From Agromyces sp. Marseille-P2726 (GTDB lineage: Bacteria; Actinomycetota; Actinomycetes; Actinomycetales; Microbacteriaceae): DNA of 64,000 nucleotides. How positions within the stretch are numbered: position 1 is the first letter of the stretch; each line of letters opens with the position of its first letter. The position numbers and the translations under genes were made by a program. The stretch spans positions 1-64,000 of the forward strand of contig NZ_CADDWM010000011.1 in the NCBI RefSeq assembly GCF_902809835.1. The letters are read 5' to 3'. The notes under the pieces were generated by a model. The model was not told the origin of the DNA and did not search any database. It was given only the letters and a program-made list of their open reading frames with translations. This document shows positions 17,247-27,364 of the stretch, in pieces.

Positions 17247-17396
17247 TCAGACGAGGCGAGTGGGGAGGTTCTCGGCGTGCCGGTTCCGGTCGCGGATCTC
17301 GGGACGACCGTAGCCGTCGCTCTCGAGACGCAGGACGGTTGCGAGCACCCCCCAGATCGCGAGGGCCGCGATGATGAGGAAGATGACGGTGTTCAT
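17247..17396 (-). CDS. Small single-helix membrane protein
   Basis: 49 codons, starting MNTVIFLIIAALAIWGVLAT and ending ENLPTRLV. One N-terminal membrane helix (about 3-21) precedes a charged tail. I recognise no family. Codon use fits the genome. A TATATT hexamer (minus strand, 17402-17407) lies only about 6 bases before the ATG, suggesting a leaderless mRNA. The gene is divergent from the GlxA-type regulator across 85 bases and may be controlled by it. Its short length makes the call uncertain. Confidence 0.55.
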   Translation of the reverse strand: MNTVIFLIIAALAIWGVLATVLRLESDGYGRPEIRDRNRHAENLPTRLV

Positions 17397-17481
17397 GGCA
17401 GAAAATATACTCCTTGCAAGATCCTGCCGACAGTGGCAGAGTAACCACCAGACGACAAATTCCTGCCAATCGGAGGACCCC
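17397..17481. promoter_or_regulatory. Divergent promoter region with CTGCC repeats
   Basis: The 85-base divergent spacer is unusually AT-rich here and carries four CTGCC/GGCAG half-sites: GGCAG at 17397-17401, an inverted pair CTGCC-GACAGT-GGCAG at 17424-17439, and CTGCCA at 17463-17468. TTGCAA (17414-17419) could serve as a -35 for the rightward gene. A minus-strand TATATT precedes the small membrane gene. The repeats may be operator half-sites for the neighbouring AraC-type regulator. Confidence 0.4.
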
Positions 17482-18438
17482 GTGCTTCACACCATCGCCT
17501 GCCTCGCGGTTCCGCAGATGGCGCCCTTCGAATTCGGCGTCATCTGCGAGGTCTTCGGCATCGATCGGGCCGATCAGGGCGGCCCCACGTTCGACTTCCA
17601 CATCGTGGCCGCAGATCCTGGCCCGGTCACCACCAAGCTGGGGTTCGACGTGGTCGTGCACGAGGGCCTCGACTTCGCCCTCGACGCCGACCTCGTCGCC
17701 GTTCCGGCCTCGCTCATCGACACCCCACCCGACGAGCGCGTGCTCGAGATCATCCGCCGCGCCGTCGAGCGCGGGGCGTGGGTGCTGTCGGTGTGCTCGG
17801 GCGCCTTCACGCTCGGTCACGCCGGCGTGCTCGACGGCCGTCGGTCGACGACGCATTGGATGTACACCGACCGCCTCGCCGACATGTTCCCCGCAACCGA
17901 CGTCGACCCCGACGTGCTGTTCGTGCAGGACGGCAAGGTCGTCACGGGCGCCGGCACCGCCGCGGGCATCGACGCCGCGCTGCACATCGTGCGAACCGAG
18001 CTCGGGGCGAGCGCCGCGAACATCATCGCCCGCCGCATGGTGGTTCCGCCGCAGCGCGACGGCGGGCAGTCGCAGTTCATCCAGACTCCGGTTCCCGAGG
18101 TGCAGAGCGACTCGTTCGCGAAGGTCACCGAGTGGATGCTCGAGCACCTCGACCAGGACCTCACGGTCGACCTGCTCGCTCGCAAGGCGCTGATGTCGCC
18201 GCGCACCTTCGCGCGCCGCTTCCGCGCCGAGACCGGCACGACGCCGAACGCGTGGCTGAACCGCCAGCGCCTCCTTCGCGCCCAGCAGCTGCTCGAAGAG
18301 ACGACGCTCACCCTCGAGGAGGTGGCCCGCGAGACCGGCTTCGGCGCCGCGGCCGTCATGCGCCATCACTTCCTGAAGGTGCTTCAGACGACACCCACGC
18401 AGTACCGGCGCGTCTTCGGCCCGCGCGCCGTCGGCTGA
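17482..18438 (+). CDS. GlxA-family transcriptional regulator (DJ-1/PfpI-like plus AraC domain)
   Basis: 318 residues from GTG 17482, preceded by GGAGG at 6 bases. Residues 1 to about 165 form a class I amidotransferase/DJ-1-like fold with the nucleophile-elbow motif VLSVCSGAFTLGHAG; residues about 215-318 are an AraC/XylS double helix-turn-helix (LTVDLLARKALMSPRTFARR, then LEEVARETGFGAAAVMRHHF). Family members are cytoplasmic activators or repressors of catabolic genes; the effector is not known. It is divergent from a small membrane gene whose promoter it may share. Upstream extension to 17371 lacks a good start and is rejected. Confidence 0.9.
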   Translation: MLHTIACLAVPQMAPFEFGVICEVFGIDRADQGGPTFDFHIVAADPGPVTTKLGFDVVVHEGLDFALDADLVAVPASLIDTPPDERVLEIIRRAVERGAWVLSVCSGAFTLGHAGVLDGRRSTTHWMYTDRLADMFPATDVDPDVLFVQDGKVVTGAGTAAGIDAALHIVRTELGASAANIIARRMVVPPQRDGGQSQFIQTPVPEVQSDSFAKVTEWMLEHLDQDLTVDLLARKALMSPRTFARRFRAETGTTPNAWLNRQRLLRAQQLLEETTLTLEEVARETGFGAAAVMRHHFLKVLQTTPTQYRRVFGPRAVG

Positions 18439-18469
18439 CCCCCGCCGCGAGTGCGCGCCGTCGACCTCT

Positions 18470-19723
18470 TCAGCCAGCGGATGCCGCGGAGTCCCCGGTC
18501 GTCGCGACCCAGGCGATCCCCGCACCCCTGATCTCGAGCGAACCCTCGTCGGGCGTCGCGTAGAGGGCATCGCCGCGCGAGAGCGACGCCTCGGCGTGTG
18601 CGCCCCGGACGCGGAGCTCGCCACCCTCGGCCAGCACGATCGCCGGGCCGGCGAGCGGCACCTCGGCGGCGTCCGCCCCCGGCTCCGCCCGGTACAGCAC
18701 GAAGTCGGGGACCTCGGGTCGATAGGCGACGACGCCGGCACCCGCCCGCTCGGGCTCGAGTCGCGGCGGCGCCATCGGCGTGAAGTCGAGCACGTCGAGG
18801 AGCTCGGGCACGTCGATGTGCTTGGGCGTGAGGCCGCCCCGGAGCACGTTGTCGCTCGCCGCCATGAGCTCGACGCCGAGTCCCGACAGGTACGCATGGA
18901 TGTTGCCCGCAGCCAGGTAGAGCGCCTCGCCGCGGCGCAGTCGCACCCGGTTGAGGAGCATGGAGATCACGATGCCGGGGTCGCCGGGGTAGGCCGCCGC
19001 GAGCGAGCCGACCGTCTCGAACGAGAGCGCGTACTCCGAACGGCCGGCGGTGTCGGATGCCGCGAGCGCCGTCACCCGCTCGGTGACCCAGGCGGCCTCG
19101 CCGGTGTCGCCGCCCCGCCCGTCGCGAAGGAGCCACTCGACCGTCTCGCGCAGCGGCTCGTCGCCGGAGAGGTGCTCCGCGAGCAGGTCGAGCGCGCCCT
19201 GGTCGGGCGTCGAGCTCGCGGCATCCGCTGCTCGGAGCACCCCGAGCAGGCCGTGCACCTCGGCGAGCGGACGGAACCCCGAGAGCGCATCGAACGTCTC
19301 GCTGACGGCGACGAGCAGCTCGGGCTTGTGGAACGGGTCGCGGTAGTTGCGGTCGTACGCGGTGAGGGGGATGCCGGAGGCCTCCTCGCGCGCGAACCCT
19401 GCCCGTGCCTGCTCGGGGGTCGGATGCGCCTGCAGCGAGAGCGGTGCTGCGGCCGCGAGGACCTTGAGCAGGAACGGCAGCCGGGCGCCACGAGCCGCCA
19501 GCGCCGGCCCGAGCGCACCGTGGGGATCAGCCGCGATCCACGCGGCCAGGTCGGCGTGGCCGACGGATGCCGCATCGCGGATCTTCGCCGGCGACCCCGC
19601 GTGAGCGCCCAGCCACAGCTCGGCCTCGGGCTCGCCCGACGGCTCGACCCCCCGGAACTCGGCGATCGCCGTCGTCGAGCCCCAGGGGTAGTCCCGGGGC
19701 GTGTTGCCGATCGCCACGAACAT
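18470..19723 (-). CDS. manA: Mannose-6-phosphate isomerase, class I
   Basis: 417 residues. Characteristic stretches are DYPWGS near residue 12, SLQAHP (zinc-binding His), FHKPELLVAV with a metal-ligand Glu/His region, and AGNIHAYLSGLGVELMAASDNVLRGGLTPK near 280. It is a zinc enzyme interconverting fructose-6-P and mannose-6-P, feeding ManB. ATG 19723 (MFVAIGNTPRDY) is chosen; longer upstream frames run into the divergent promoter. No GDP-mannose pyrophosphorylase gene is in this window, so the mannose branch is completed elsewhere. Confidence 0.94.
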   Translation of the reverse strand: MFVAIGNTPRDYPWGSTTAIAEFRGVEPSGEPEAELWLGAHAGSPAKIRDAASVGHADLAAWIAADPHGALGPALAARGARLPFLLKVLAAAAPLSLQAHPTPEQARAGFAREEASGIPLTAYDRNYRDPFHKPELLVAVSETFDALSGFRPLAEVHGLLGVLRAADAASSTPDQGALDLLAEHLSGDEPLRETVEWLLRDGRGGDTGEAAWVTERVTALAASDTAGRSEYALSFETVGSLAAAYPGDPGIVISMLLNRVRLRRGEALYLAAGNIHAYLSGLGVELMAASDNVLRGGLTPKHIDVPELLDVLDFTPMAPPRLEPERAGAGVVAYRPEVPDFVLYRAEPGADAAEVPLAGPAIVLAEGGELRVRGAHAEASLSRGDALYATPDEGSLEIRGAGIAWVATTGDSAASAG

Positions 19724-19786
19724 GCTCCGCGACCCCTTCCTCGTGTCCGCGGTCCAAGCTATCAACGCACCGCGGGTGCCGCCCGA

Positions 19787-19792
19787 TAGCCT
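19787..19792 (+). promoter_or_regulatory. -10 hexamer of the first O-antigen ligase-like gene
   Basis: TAGCCT, 7 bases before the ATG at 19800, in the 76-base divergent gap from manA. The spacing implies a leaderless transcript. Confidence 0.45.
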
Positions 19793-19799
19793 TGGGTCC

Positions 19800-21158
19800 A
19801 TGAGCCCGGGACGACGACGCGCCCTCACCGGCGCGTACGCGACGTTCGCGCTGTTCACGGTGCTCGCGGGGCAGTTCTGGCGCAACCTCCTCGGCTGGTG
19901 GGGCTTCGGCGCCGTGGTGCTCGTCGTGGTCGGCGGCGCGATCGCCCTCGTCGTCGCCGAGCGTCCGACGTGGATCTGGCGGCGTGTGCCGAAGTCCACG
20001 ATCGCGTTCCTCCTCATCGCCACGCTCTCGATCGCCTGGTCGTTCTACCCCGGGGCGTCGGCGTTGGGTGTCGCCATCACGCTCATCACCACGTTCGTCG
20101 CGGTCGTGCTGGCGCTGTGCCTCAGCTGGAATCGCTTCGTACAGACCCTCGCCGGCGCGCTCAAGTGGGTCCTCGTGCTCTCGATCCTCTTCGAGCTGTG
20201 GGTGGCCGTGTTCGTGCGCCAACCCCTGCTGCCGAACTTCCCCGACTTCGAGGTCGACGGCAAGCTGCCGATGGCGTTCTACTGGTCGCGCGCGCTGCTC
20301 TTCGAGGGCGGACCCATCGAGGGCATCGTCGCCAGCCGCAACCTCCTCGGCATGGTCGCGCTGCTCGGCCTCATCGTGTTCGGCGCGATGCTGGCGGCGG
20401 GCACGATGCGCCGCGCGCAGGGCATCGCGTGGCTCGTCGTCGCCGGCGTCGTGTTCGCCCTCACGCGATCGGCCACCGTCATCCTCGTCGCGGTCATCGT
20501 GCTCATCGCCCTCGGGTTCGCGGCGTGGGCCCGGCGCACCGAACCCGGCCGGCGGCGGGGCCTGTACTGGGCCGCAGCCGGCGCGCTCGCGGCATCCGTC
20601 ACGGCGCTCGTGGTGCTCTGGAACACGCTGCTCGACGTCTTCGGCAAGGGCGAAGACCTCACGGGCCGGCTCGACATCTGGGCGTCGGTGATCGGGCTCG
20701 CGACCCAGCGGCCGTGGTTCGGCTGGGGCTGGGTCGGCTACTGGAACCCGCTCGTCGAGCCGTTCGACGATCTCGCCGTCCGCAAGGGAGTCACGTACCT
20801 GCAGGCCCACAACGCGTGGCTCGACGTGTGGATGCAGCTGGGGGTCGTCGGGCTCGTCGCGTTCGCCTCGATCGTGATCGGGGCGCTCTGGCGTTCCTGG
20901 TTCCTCGCCGTCGACCGGCCGATGGATGCCGCGGGCCGCTCGCTGCCGTACTCGGCCGCGTCGCTCCTGCCACTGCTGCTGCTCGTCGCGCTCATCGGGC
21001 AGAGCCTCGCCGAGAGCCGCATCCTCGTCGAGAGCGGCTGGCTGCTGCTCATCGCGATCGCGTGGTCCACCAAGCGGCGGCAGTGGGAGCATGAGCCGCT
21101 CCCGGCTGATCCGCCGCCCGTGCCGGCGTTCCGCCGCCCGCCCGAGGGGGACGCGTGA
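19800..21158 (+). CDS. O-antigen ligase/polymerase family membrane protein (first copy)
   Basis: 452 residues with about 10-12 membrane helices and a large extracytoplasmic loop, the Wzy_C/WaaL architecture. The loop carries RNLLGMVALLGLIVFGAML, then DLTGRLDIWASV and RPWFGWGWVGYW followed by QAHNAWLDVWMQLGVVGL, the usual GxGxG...H-N...D-x-W region of O-antigen ligases, with the candidate catalytic His in AHNAW. Such proteins transfer or polymerise lipid-linked glycans outside the membrane. A paralogue follows directly with GTGA overlap, so the pair may split polymerase and ligase roles. Confidence 0.88.
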   Translation: MSPGRRRALTGAYATFALFTVLAGQFWRNLLGWWGFGAVVLVVVGGAIALVVAERPTWIWRRVPKSTIAFLLIATLSIAWSFYPGASALGVAITLITTFVAVVLALCLSWNRFVQTLAGALKWVLVLSILFELWVAVFVRQPLLPNFPDFEVDGKLPMAFYWSRALLFEGGPIEGIVASRNLLGMVALLGLIVFGAMLAAGTMRRAQGIAWLVVAGVVFALTRSATVILVAVIVLIALGFAAWARRTEPGRRRGLYWAAAGALAASVTALVVLWNTLLDVFGKGEDLTGRLDIWASVIGLATQRPWFGWGWVGYWNPLVEPFDDLAVRKGVTYLQAHNAWLDVWMQLGVVGLVAFASIVIGALWRSWFLAVDRPMDAAGRSLPYSAASLLPLLLLVALIGQSLAESRILVESGWLLLIAIAWSTKRRQWEHEPLPADPPPVPAFRRPPEGDA

Positions 21159-22471
21159 GCGCTGCCGACGACGGTGCGCACGTCGTGCACGCACTGCGCC
21201 AGTTCGCCGGTTCCGCCCGGTTCGCCCAGGCCCTCGCCCTCGTGACGGTCGGGTTCGCGTTCTCGACGCACGCACTCCGAGCGCTCATCGGATGGCCCGG
21301 GCTGATCGCGGTCCTCGCCGGACTCGTGGCGTTGTGCGGCATCTCGCTCGTCGCCCGATGGCGCGCGGTCGAGTGGTACGGCATCCTCCCGATCTCGATC
21401 CTCGTCTTCGTCGGGTGGTGCGTCGCCTCCGTGCTGTGGAGCGGCCCGACCGGCAACGCCCCGGCCGTGACGGCCGTGCGGGTGACGTACCTCGTGGCGT
21501 TCGCCTTCCTGGGCGTCTACGTGGCGCTCATGCGCGACACCATCCAGATCGTGCGGGCGTTCGGCGACGTGATGCGCGTGCTGCTCGGCGTGTCGCTGAC
21601 GCTCGAGGTGCTCTCGGGGATCCTGCTCGACGTGCCGATCGCGTTCCTCGGCATCCAGGGCGACATCGCGCGGCTCGGGCCGATCCAGGGCATCTTCGGC
21701 TCGCGGAACATGCTTGGATTCGTCGCGCTCATCGCTCTCCTCACGTTCGTGGTGGAGTGGCGGACCCGGATCGTCTCACGCGCCCGCACCTGGGGGTCCC
21801 TGGCGCTCGCGCTCGTCTGCATCGCGCTGGCGGGGTCGCCGGCCACCTGGGTGGCCCTCGGCGTGTCCGTCCTCGCCGTCGCGGCCCTGTACGGCCTGCG
21901 TCGGGCCGAACCCGTGACGCGGTGGCGGTGGCAGGTCGCGCTGCTCGTCGCCGTGCTCGTCGTGCTCGTCGCCGGCTGGATCCTGCGTGTCCGCATCATC
22001 GAGCTCCTCGATGCGCGAGGCGAGTTCGACGTGCGACTCGACGTGTGGCGCGAGCTCTCGCGCTACCTCAACCTCAATCCGCTGCAGGGATGGGGCTGGG
22101 TCGGTGCCTGGCGCGATGCGCCGCCGTACACGTGGATCGAGCTCGCCACAGGGCGCCCGCACGCATCCGCGCTGAGCGCCTGGATCGACGTCTACTTCCA
22201 GGTGGGCGTGATCGGCGCCGTCTCGTTCATCGCGCTCGTCGGCGTCGCGCTCGTCCGCGCCTGGTTGCTCGCCTCCACGCGGCGCAGCGTCGTGTACGTG
22301 TGGCCGGCGCTGATGCTCGTCGTCATCACGGTGACGAGCTTCGCCGAGAGCTTCGCGCTCATCGAGGGCGGGTGGCTGCTGCTCGTCGTCTGCGCCGTGA
22401 AGGCCGCTCGCGACATGAGCTGGCGCGACGCGCTGGCTGCGGGGCGTGCGCCGGCAACCACCACGTTCTGA
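21155..22471 (+). CDS. O-antigen ligase/polymerase family membrane protein (second copy)
   Basis: 438 residues from GTG 21155, overlapping the previous stop. About 11 membrane helices; the extracytoplasmic loop has SRNMLGFVALIALLTF, VRLDVWRELSRYLNLNP, GWGWVGAW and HASALSAWIDVYFQVGVIG. It parallels the first copy position by position but is clearly divergent; the HNAW of the first copy is HASALSAW here. It probably acts on the same lipid-linked glycan as polymerase or ligase. It is convergent with the GlfT2-like gene. Confidence 0.88.
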   Translation: MSAADDGAHVVHALRQFAGSARFAQALALVTVGFAFSTHALRALIGWPGLIAVLAGLVALCGISLVARWRAVEWYGILPISILVFVGWCVASVLWSGPTGNAPAVTAVRVTYLVAFAFLGVYVALMRDTIQIVRAFGDVMRVLLGVSLTLEVLSGILLDVPIAFLGIQGDIARLGPIQGIFGSRNMLGFVALIALLTFVVEWRTRIVSRARTWGSLALALVCIALAGSPATWVALGVSVLAVAALYGLRRAEPVTRWRWQVALLVAVLVVLVAGWILRVRIIELLDARGEFDVRLDVWRELSRYLNLNPLQGWGWVGAWRDAPPYTWIELATGRPHASALSAWIDVYFQVGVIGAVSFIALVGVALVRAWLLASTRRSVVYVWPALMLVVITVTSFAESFALIEGGWLLLVVCAVKAARDMSWRDALAAGRAPATTTF

Positions 22472-22533
22472 GCGGAGCACGTGCCTCGGCGACGAGCCGG
22501 CGCCGTGATGGGGTCACCGCGACCTCGACGCGG

Positions 22534-24519
22534 TCACTCCTCCCGGCCGAGTGAACGCGCCCAGACGTCCATCGACGTGATGTGCGGCAGGGCCGTGCGG
22601 TACCGCTTGCTCAACGCAGCCCAATCGCGTCGATACCGCAGATTCAGGCGGATGGAGTCGGCGAGCATCCGTCGGAACCGGCGCCGGTCGCGCACGTGCC
22701 AGGTCACGCCCGATCCCTCGGCGTTCGTGATGAGCACACTGTCGTGCTCGGGCACCTGGAACCAGCGGGCGTCCTGGTAGGGCAGGTGCGCCTTCGGGGC
22801 ATCCGTTCCCCGGGGCTTCGTCATGGTGTGCCGCCACACCACGCCCAGCAACCAGCGGACGAAACCCACTCCTCGTGGGCCCGGATCGATCGTTCCGGTC
22901 GTCACCGACCGGATCTCGCGTGCCGGGAAGCGCGGCAGCTCTTCGGCCGACCGCAGCACCCGCGCCTCGGTGAAGTGGGCGCCGAGCGATCTGACCCGTG
23001 CCAGCCGGTCGACCATGTCGGTGTGGAGCTGCTCGGGTCCGCTGAGCACGTTGCGAATGGCCTCGTGCTTCATCGCGACCGTGTAGTAGTCCATCGTGAG
23101 GAGGTTCTTCAGGTCGCTGGCGAGATTCGAACGCCACAGCTTGCCACCTCGCTTCATCGGCGAGTGGAGCAGTGCCACGACGAGGCGGTTGCGCGCGTGG
23201 AAGAACGCCTGCCAGTCGTGCGTATCGTCCTTGTCGACCCAGGAGACGTGCCAGACCGCGGCACCCGGCAGGCTGACCGTCGCGTAGCCGTGATCGCGAG
23301 CCCGAAGCGAGTACTCCGCGTCATCCCACTTGATGAACACGGGAAGTGACAGGCCGATCTCGCGGATGATCTCGACCGGGATGAGCGACATCCACCAGCC
23401 GTTGTAGTCCACGTCGAAGCGTCGGTGGATCCACTGCGTCTGCCGCAGGTTGGAGTCGGTGAAGTCGTGCCGGTCGGGCGTGAACGGACCCCACATGAAG
23501 GGACCCCAGTGGATGCCCTCGGCGTAGGCGTGGAGCTTCGACTTGTCGTACATGTCGAGCATGTGGCCGCCGACGATCGTCGGGCGATTGCAGAAGTTGC
23601 CGAACGTGATCGCGCGCCGGATGCTCTCGGGCTCGACCTCGACGTCGTCATCGAGGAGCAGGACGTACTCCGAGCGACCGTCGCGCACCGTCTCGAGCAT
23701 GCCGCGCGAGAACCCCCCCGAGCCGCCGAGGTTCGGCTGCTCGATGACCTCGAGGCGGCCGCCGAGGCTCTGCTCCGCGGCCGGGAATCCGCCGTCGTCC
23801 CTGATGCGCTGGGTTCCCTGGTCGACCACCAGCACCCGGTCGATCAGGGCGAGCGCGTGCGGGTCGTTCCCGATCTCGCGGAGCAGCCGCGTGCAGTAGT
23901 CGCCCCGGTTGAGGGTCGTGATCGAGACGGTCGCGGTTCCGGTGGTGCGTGGCGTCGCGCCGGGTCGTGCCAGCCAATCGGCCTCGACCAACGAGAGCGG
24001 CTCGTCGCCCGCCACGAGATCGAACCAGAGCCAGCCGCCGTCGATGAACGATGAGAACGGCAGGTCGAACTCGCTGACCGCCTCCCCCGAGACCTCGATT
24101 CCGTCGACGCGCTGCACGACGCCGCGGGCGTTGGAACGGAAGACGACGACGCGGCCCGAACCGCGGGTGCCGACCCGAAGCACCACGCCGTCGAGCGTGG
24201 TCCACGTGTTCCAGTAGCTCGCCGGGAACGCGTTGAAGTACGTCGCCAGCGAGATCGACCGGCCGGCGGGCACCGTGAGGCCCCGGCGTCCGTCGAGCAG
24301 GGCCACGCTGGTGCGGGAGGTGAGCCGAAGCGGACGACGCGCGAGATTGCCCATCTCGAAGCCGCGAGCACGCGCGAGCTGCGACGAGCCGTCGACGCTG
24401 TCGGTTCCACTCCAGGTCTCGGCGTCGAGATAGAGCGGCAGCGCCTGGGGATCGCCGTGCACGGGGAACACGACACGCTGCAGCACGGTCAGCGGCTCGG
24501 CCTCGATCGGATCCGTCAT
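22534..24519 (-). CDS. GlfT2-like galactofuranosyltransferase
   Basis: 661 residues, close to the length of mycobacterial GlfT2 (about 640). An N-terminal beta-sandwich domain (to about 200) precedes the GT-A domain: TVSITTLNRGDYC, LIDRVLVVDQGTQ, the metal-binding LLLDDDVEVE, then the catalytic region VFIKWDDAEYSLRARDHGY and AAVWHVSWVDKDD, and a long helical C-terminal domain. GlfT2 enzymes polymerise UDP-galactofuranose into galactan. The adjacent UDP-galactopyranose mutase (28 bases upstream on the same strand) supplies the donor. The acceptor in this organism is unknown. Confidence 0.9.
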   Translation of the reverse strand: MTDPIEAEPLTVLQRVVFPVHGDPQALPLYLDAETWSGTDSVDGSSQLARARGFEMGNLARRPLRLTSRTSVALLDGRRGLTVPAGRSISLATYFNAFPASYWNTWTTLDGVVLRVGTRGSGRVVVFRSNARGVVQRVDGIEVSGEAVSEFDLPFSSFIDGGWLWFDLVAGDEPLSLVEADWLARPGATPRTTGTATVSITTLNRGDYCTRLLREIGNDPHALALIDRVLVVDQGTQRIRDDGGFPAAEQSLGGRLEVIEQPNLGGSGGFSRGMLETVRDGRSEYVLLLDDDVEVEPESIRRAITFGNFCNRPTIVGGHMLDMYDKSKLHAYAEGIHWGPFMWGPFTPDRHDFTDSNLRQTQWIHRRFDVDYNGWWMSLIPVEIIREIGLSLPVFIKWDDAEYSLRARDHGYATVSLPGAAVWHVSWVDKDDTHDWQAFFHARNRLVVALLHSPMKRGGKLWRSNLASDLKNLLTMDYYTVAMKHEAIRNVLSGPEQLHTDMVDRLARVRSLGAHFTEARVLRSAEELPRFPAREIRSVTTGTIDPGPRGVGFVRWLLGVVWRHTMTKPRGTDAPKAHLPYQDARWFQVPEHDSVLITNAEGSGVTWHVRDRRRFRRMLADSIRLNLRYRRDWAALSKRYRTALPHITSMDVWARSLGREE

Positions 24520-24547
24520 CTCGCAGTCCTCGGTGTTCGATCGGCGC

Positions 24548-25819
<1,272 letters not shown>

Positions 25820-26686
25820 TCACCGGTCGCGGAGCAGGCCGGTGAGGTAGTCACCGTAGCCGCTCTTCGCGAGCGGTGCGGCGAGCGCCGCGAGGCGCTC
25901 GTCGTCGATCCATCCCGCACGCCAGGCGATCTCCTCGATGCATCCGATCTTGAATCCCTGTCGCTCCTCGATCACGCGCACGTAATCACCCGCCTGCATC
26001 ATCGATTCCACCGTGCCGGTGTCGAGCCACGCGGTGCCGCGGTCGAGCACCTGCACGTGCAGGCGCCCCTCGCCGAGGTAGTGCTGGTTGACGGCGGTGA
26101 TCTCGAGCTCTCCGCGGGCGCTCGGCCGGATGCCCTTCGCGACGTCGACGACCGAGTTCTCGTAGAAGTAGAGGCCGGGCACCGCGAAGTTGCTCTTCGG
26201 TCGCGCGGGCTTCTCTTCGATGGAGATCGCGCGGAAGTCGCCGTCGAACTCGACCACGCCGTAGTCGCCCGGGTTGCTCACGTGATAGGCGAAGATCCGG
26301 GCGCCGTCGATGCTCGTGTTCCGCTGCAGGGCCGTGCCGAGCCCCGCACCGTGGAAGATGTTGTCGCCGAGCACCAGGGCGACGGCCTCGTCGCCGATGA
26401 ACTCCTCACCGATGATGAAGGCCTGGGCGAGCCCGTCGGGCGAGGGTTGCACGGCATAGTCGAGGCGCAGGCCGAGCTCGGAACCATCGCCGAGGAGCGC
26501 TCGGAACTGCGAGTCGTACTCGGGCGTCGTGATGATGAGGATCTCGCGGATGCCGGCCATCATGAGCGTCGACAGCGGGTAGTAGACCATCGGCTTGTCG
26601 TAGATGGGCATGAGCTGCTTGGAGATGCCCCTGGTGATCGGCCAGAGACGGGTGCCCGATCCGCCCGCGAGGATGATGCCGCGCAT
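25820..26686 (-). CDS. rmlA: Glucose-1-phosphate thymidylyltransferase
   Basis: 288 residues. The nucleotide-binding [18 protein letters not shown] begins at residue 8, followed by [18 protein letters not shown] and, further on, [12 protein letters not shown] and [10 protein letters not shown]. It makes dTDP-glucose from glucose-1-P and dTTP, the first step to dTDP-L-rhamnose, and is normally feedback-inhibited by dTDP-rhamnose. Its ATG overlaps the rmlC stop by one base, so the two are coupled. Confidence 0.95.
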   Translation of the reverse strand: MRGIILAGGSGTRLWPITRGISKQLMPIYDKPMVYYPLSTLMMAGIREILIITTPEYDSQFRALLGDGSELGLRLDYAVQPSPDGLAQAFIIGEEFIGDEAVALVLGDNIFHGAGLGTALQRNTSIDGARIFAYHVSNPGDYGVVEFDGDFRAISIEEKPARPKSNFAVPGLYFYENSVVDVAKGIRPSARGELEITAVNQHYLGEGRLHVQVLDRGTAWLDTGTVESMMQAGDYVRVIEERQGFKIGCIEEIAWRAGWIDDERLAALAAPLAKSGYGDYLTGLLRDR

Positions 26687-27291
26687 CAGCCGACGCTCGC
26701 GAGCGACTCGTAGTGCCGTCGGGCCTCGTCCCAGGTGGGGAGGATGCCGAGTCGCTCCGCCTCGGCGAGGGAGGGCGCCGCGGCATCCTTCTCGGACAGG
26801 ATCGGAGCACCGGCGGCCGGCGGCAGTTCGAGCCCGATCGCCGGGTCGAGCGGGTTCACGCCGAACTCACGCTCGGGACGGAAGACGTCGTTGACGAGGT
26901 AGCTGACCGTGGCATCGTCGGTGAGCGCGACGAATGCGTGACCGAGCCCCTCGGACAGGTATACGACGCGTCGGTCGACCGCGTCGAGGAGCACCGAGTC
27001 CCAGCGGCCGAACGTCGGCGACCCCACCCTGATGTCGACGACGTAGTCGAGCACCGATCCGGACATCGCGGTCACGAGCTTGGCCTGGCCGGGAATGGCG
27101 GCGAAGTGGATGCCGCGGAGCACGCCCCGGCGGGACACCGAGAGGTTCGCCTGGCGCAGGTCGAGCGCGTGGCCGACCGCCTGCTCGAGGATCTCGAACC
27201 GGTACCACTCGAGGAAGAGGCCGCGGTCGTCTCGGAACTGCGTCGGCGTCAGCTCGTAGCCGTCGGGTATCGCCAGTTCGCGGATCTGCAC
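26686..27291 (-). CDS. rmlC: dTDP-4-dehydrorhamnose 3,5-epimerase
   Basis: 201 residues from GTG 27291. A cupin with the family signature [13 protein letters not shown] (catalytic His62), [19 protein letters not shown] and [13 protein letters not shown]. It epimerises C3 and C5 of dTDP-4-keto-6-deoxyglucose before RmlD reduction. It is divergent from rmlB across 73 bases. A minus-strand TAGGCT (27298-27303) 6 bases before the GTG indicates a leaderless transcript. Confidence 0.93.
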   Translation of the reverse strand: MQIRELAIPDGYELTPTQFRDDRGLFLEWYRFEILEQAVGHALDLRQANLSVSRRGVLRGIHFAAIPGQAKLVTAMSGSVLDYVVDIRVGSPTFGRWDSVLLDAVDRRVVYLSEGLGHAFVALTDDATVSYLVNDVFRPEREFGVNPLDPAIGLELPPAAGAPILSEKDAAAPSLAEAERLGILPTWDEARRHYESLASVG

Positions 27292-27297
27292 CCGAGC

Positions 27298-27325
27298 AGC
27301 CTACCAACGGGGCTCCCGGTAGACT
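27298..27325. promoter_or_regulatory. Divergent -10 elements for rmlC and rmlB
   Basis: The minus strand has TAGGCT at 27298-27303, 6 bases before the rmlC GTG (leaderless). The plus strand has TAGACT at 27320-27325, leaving about a 33-base leader before the rmlB ATG. Placing both here lets the four rml genes be expressed from one divergent control region. Confidence 0.5.
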
Positions 27326-27364
27326 CGCGACCGCATCCCCCACCCAGAACGGACCCGCGCATCC

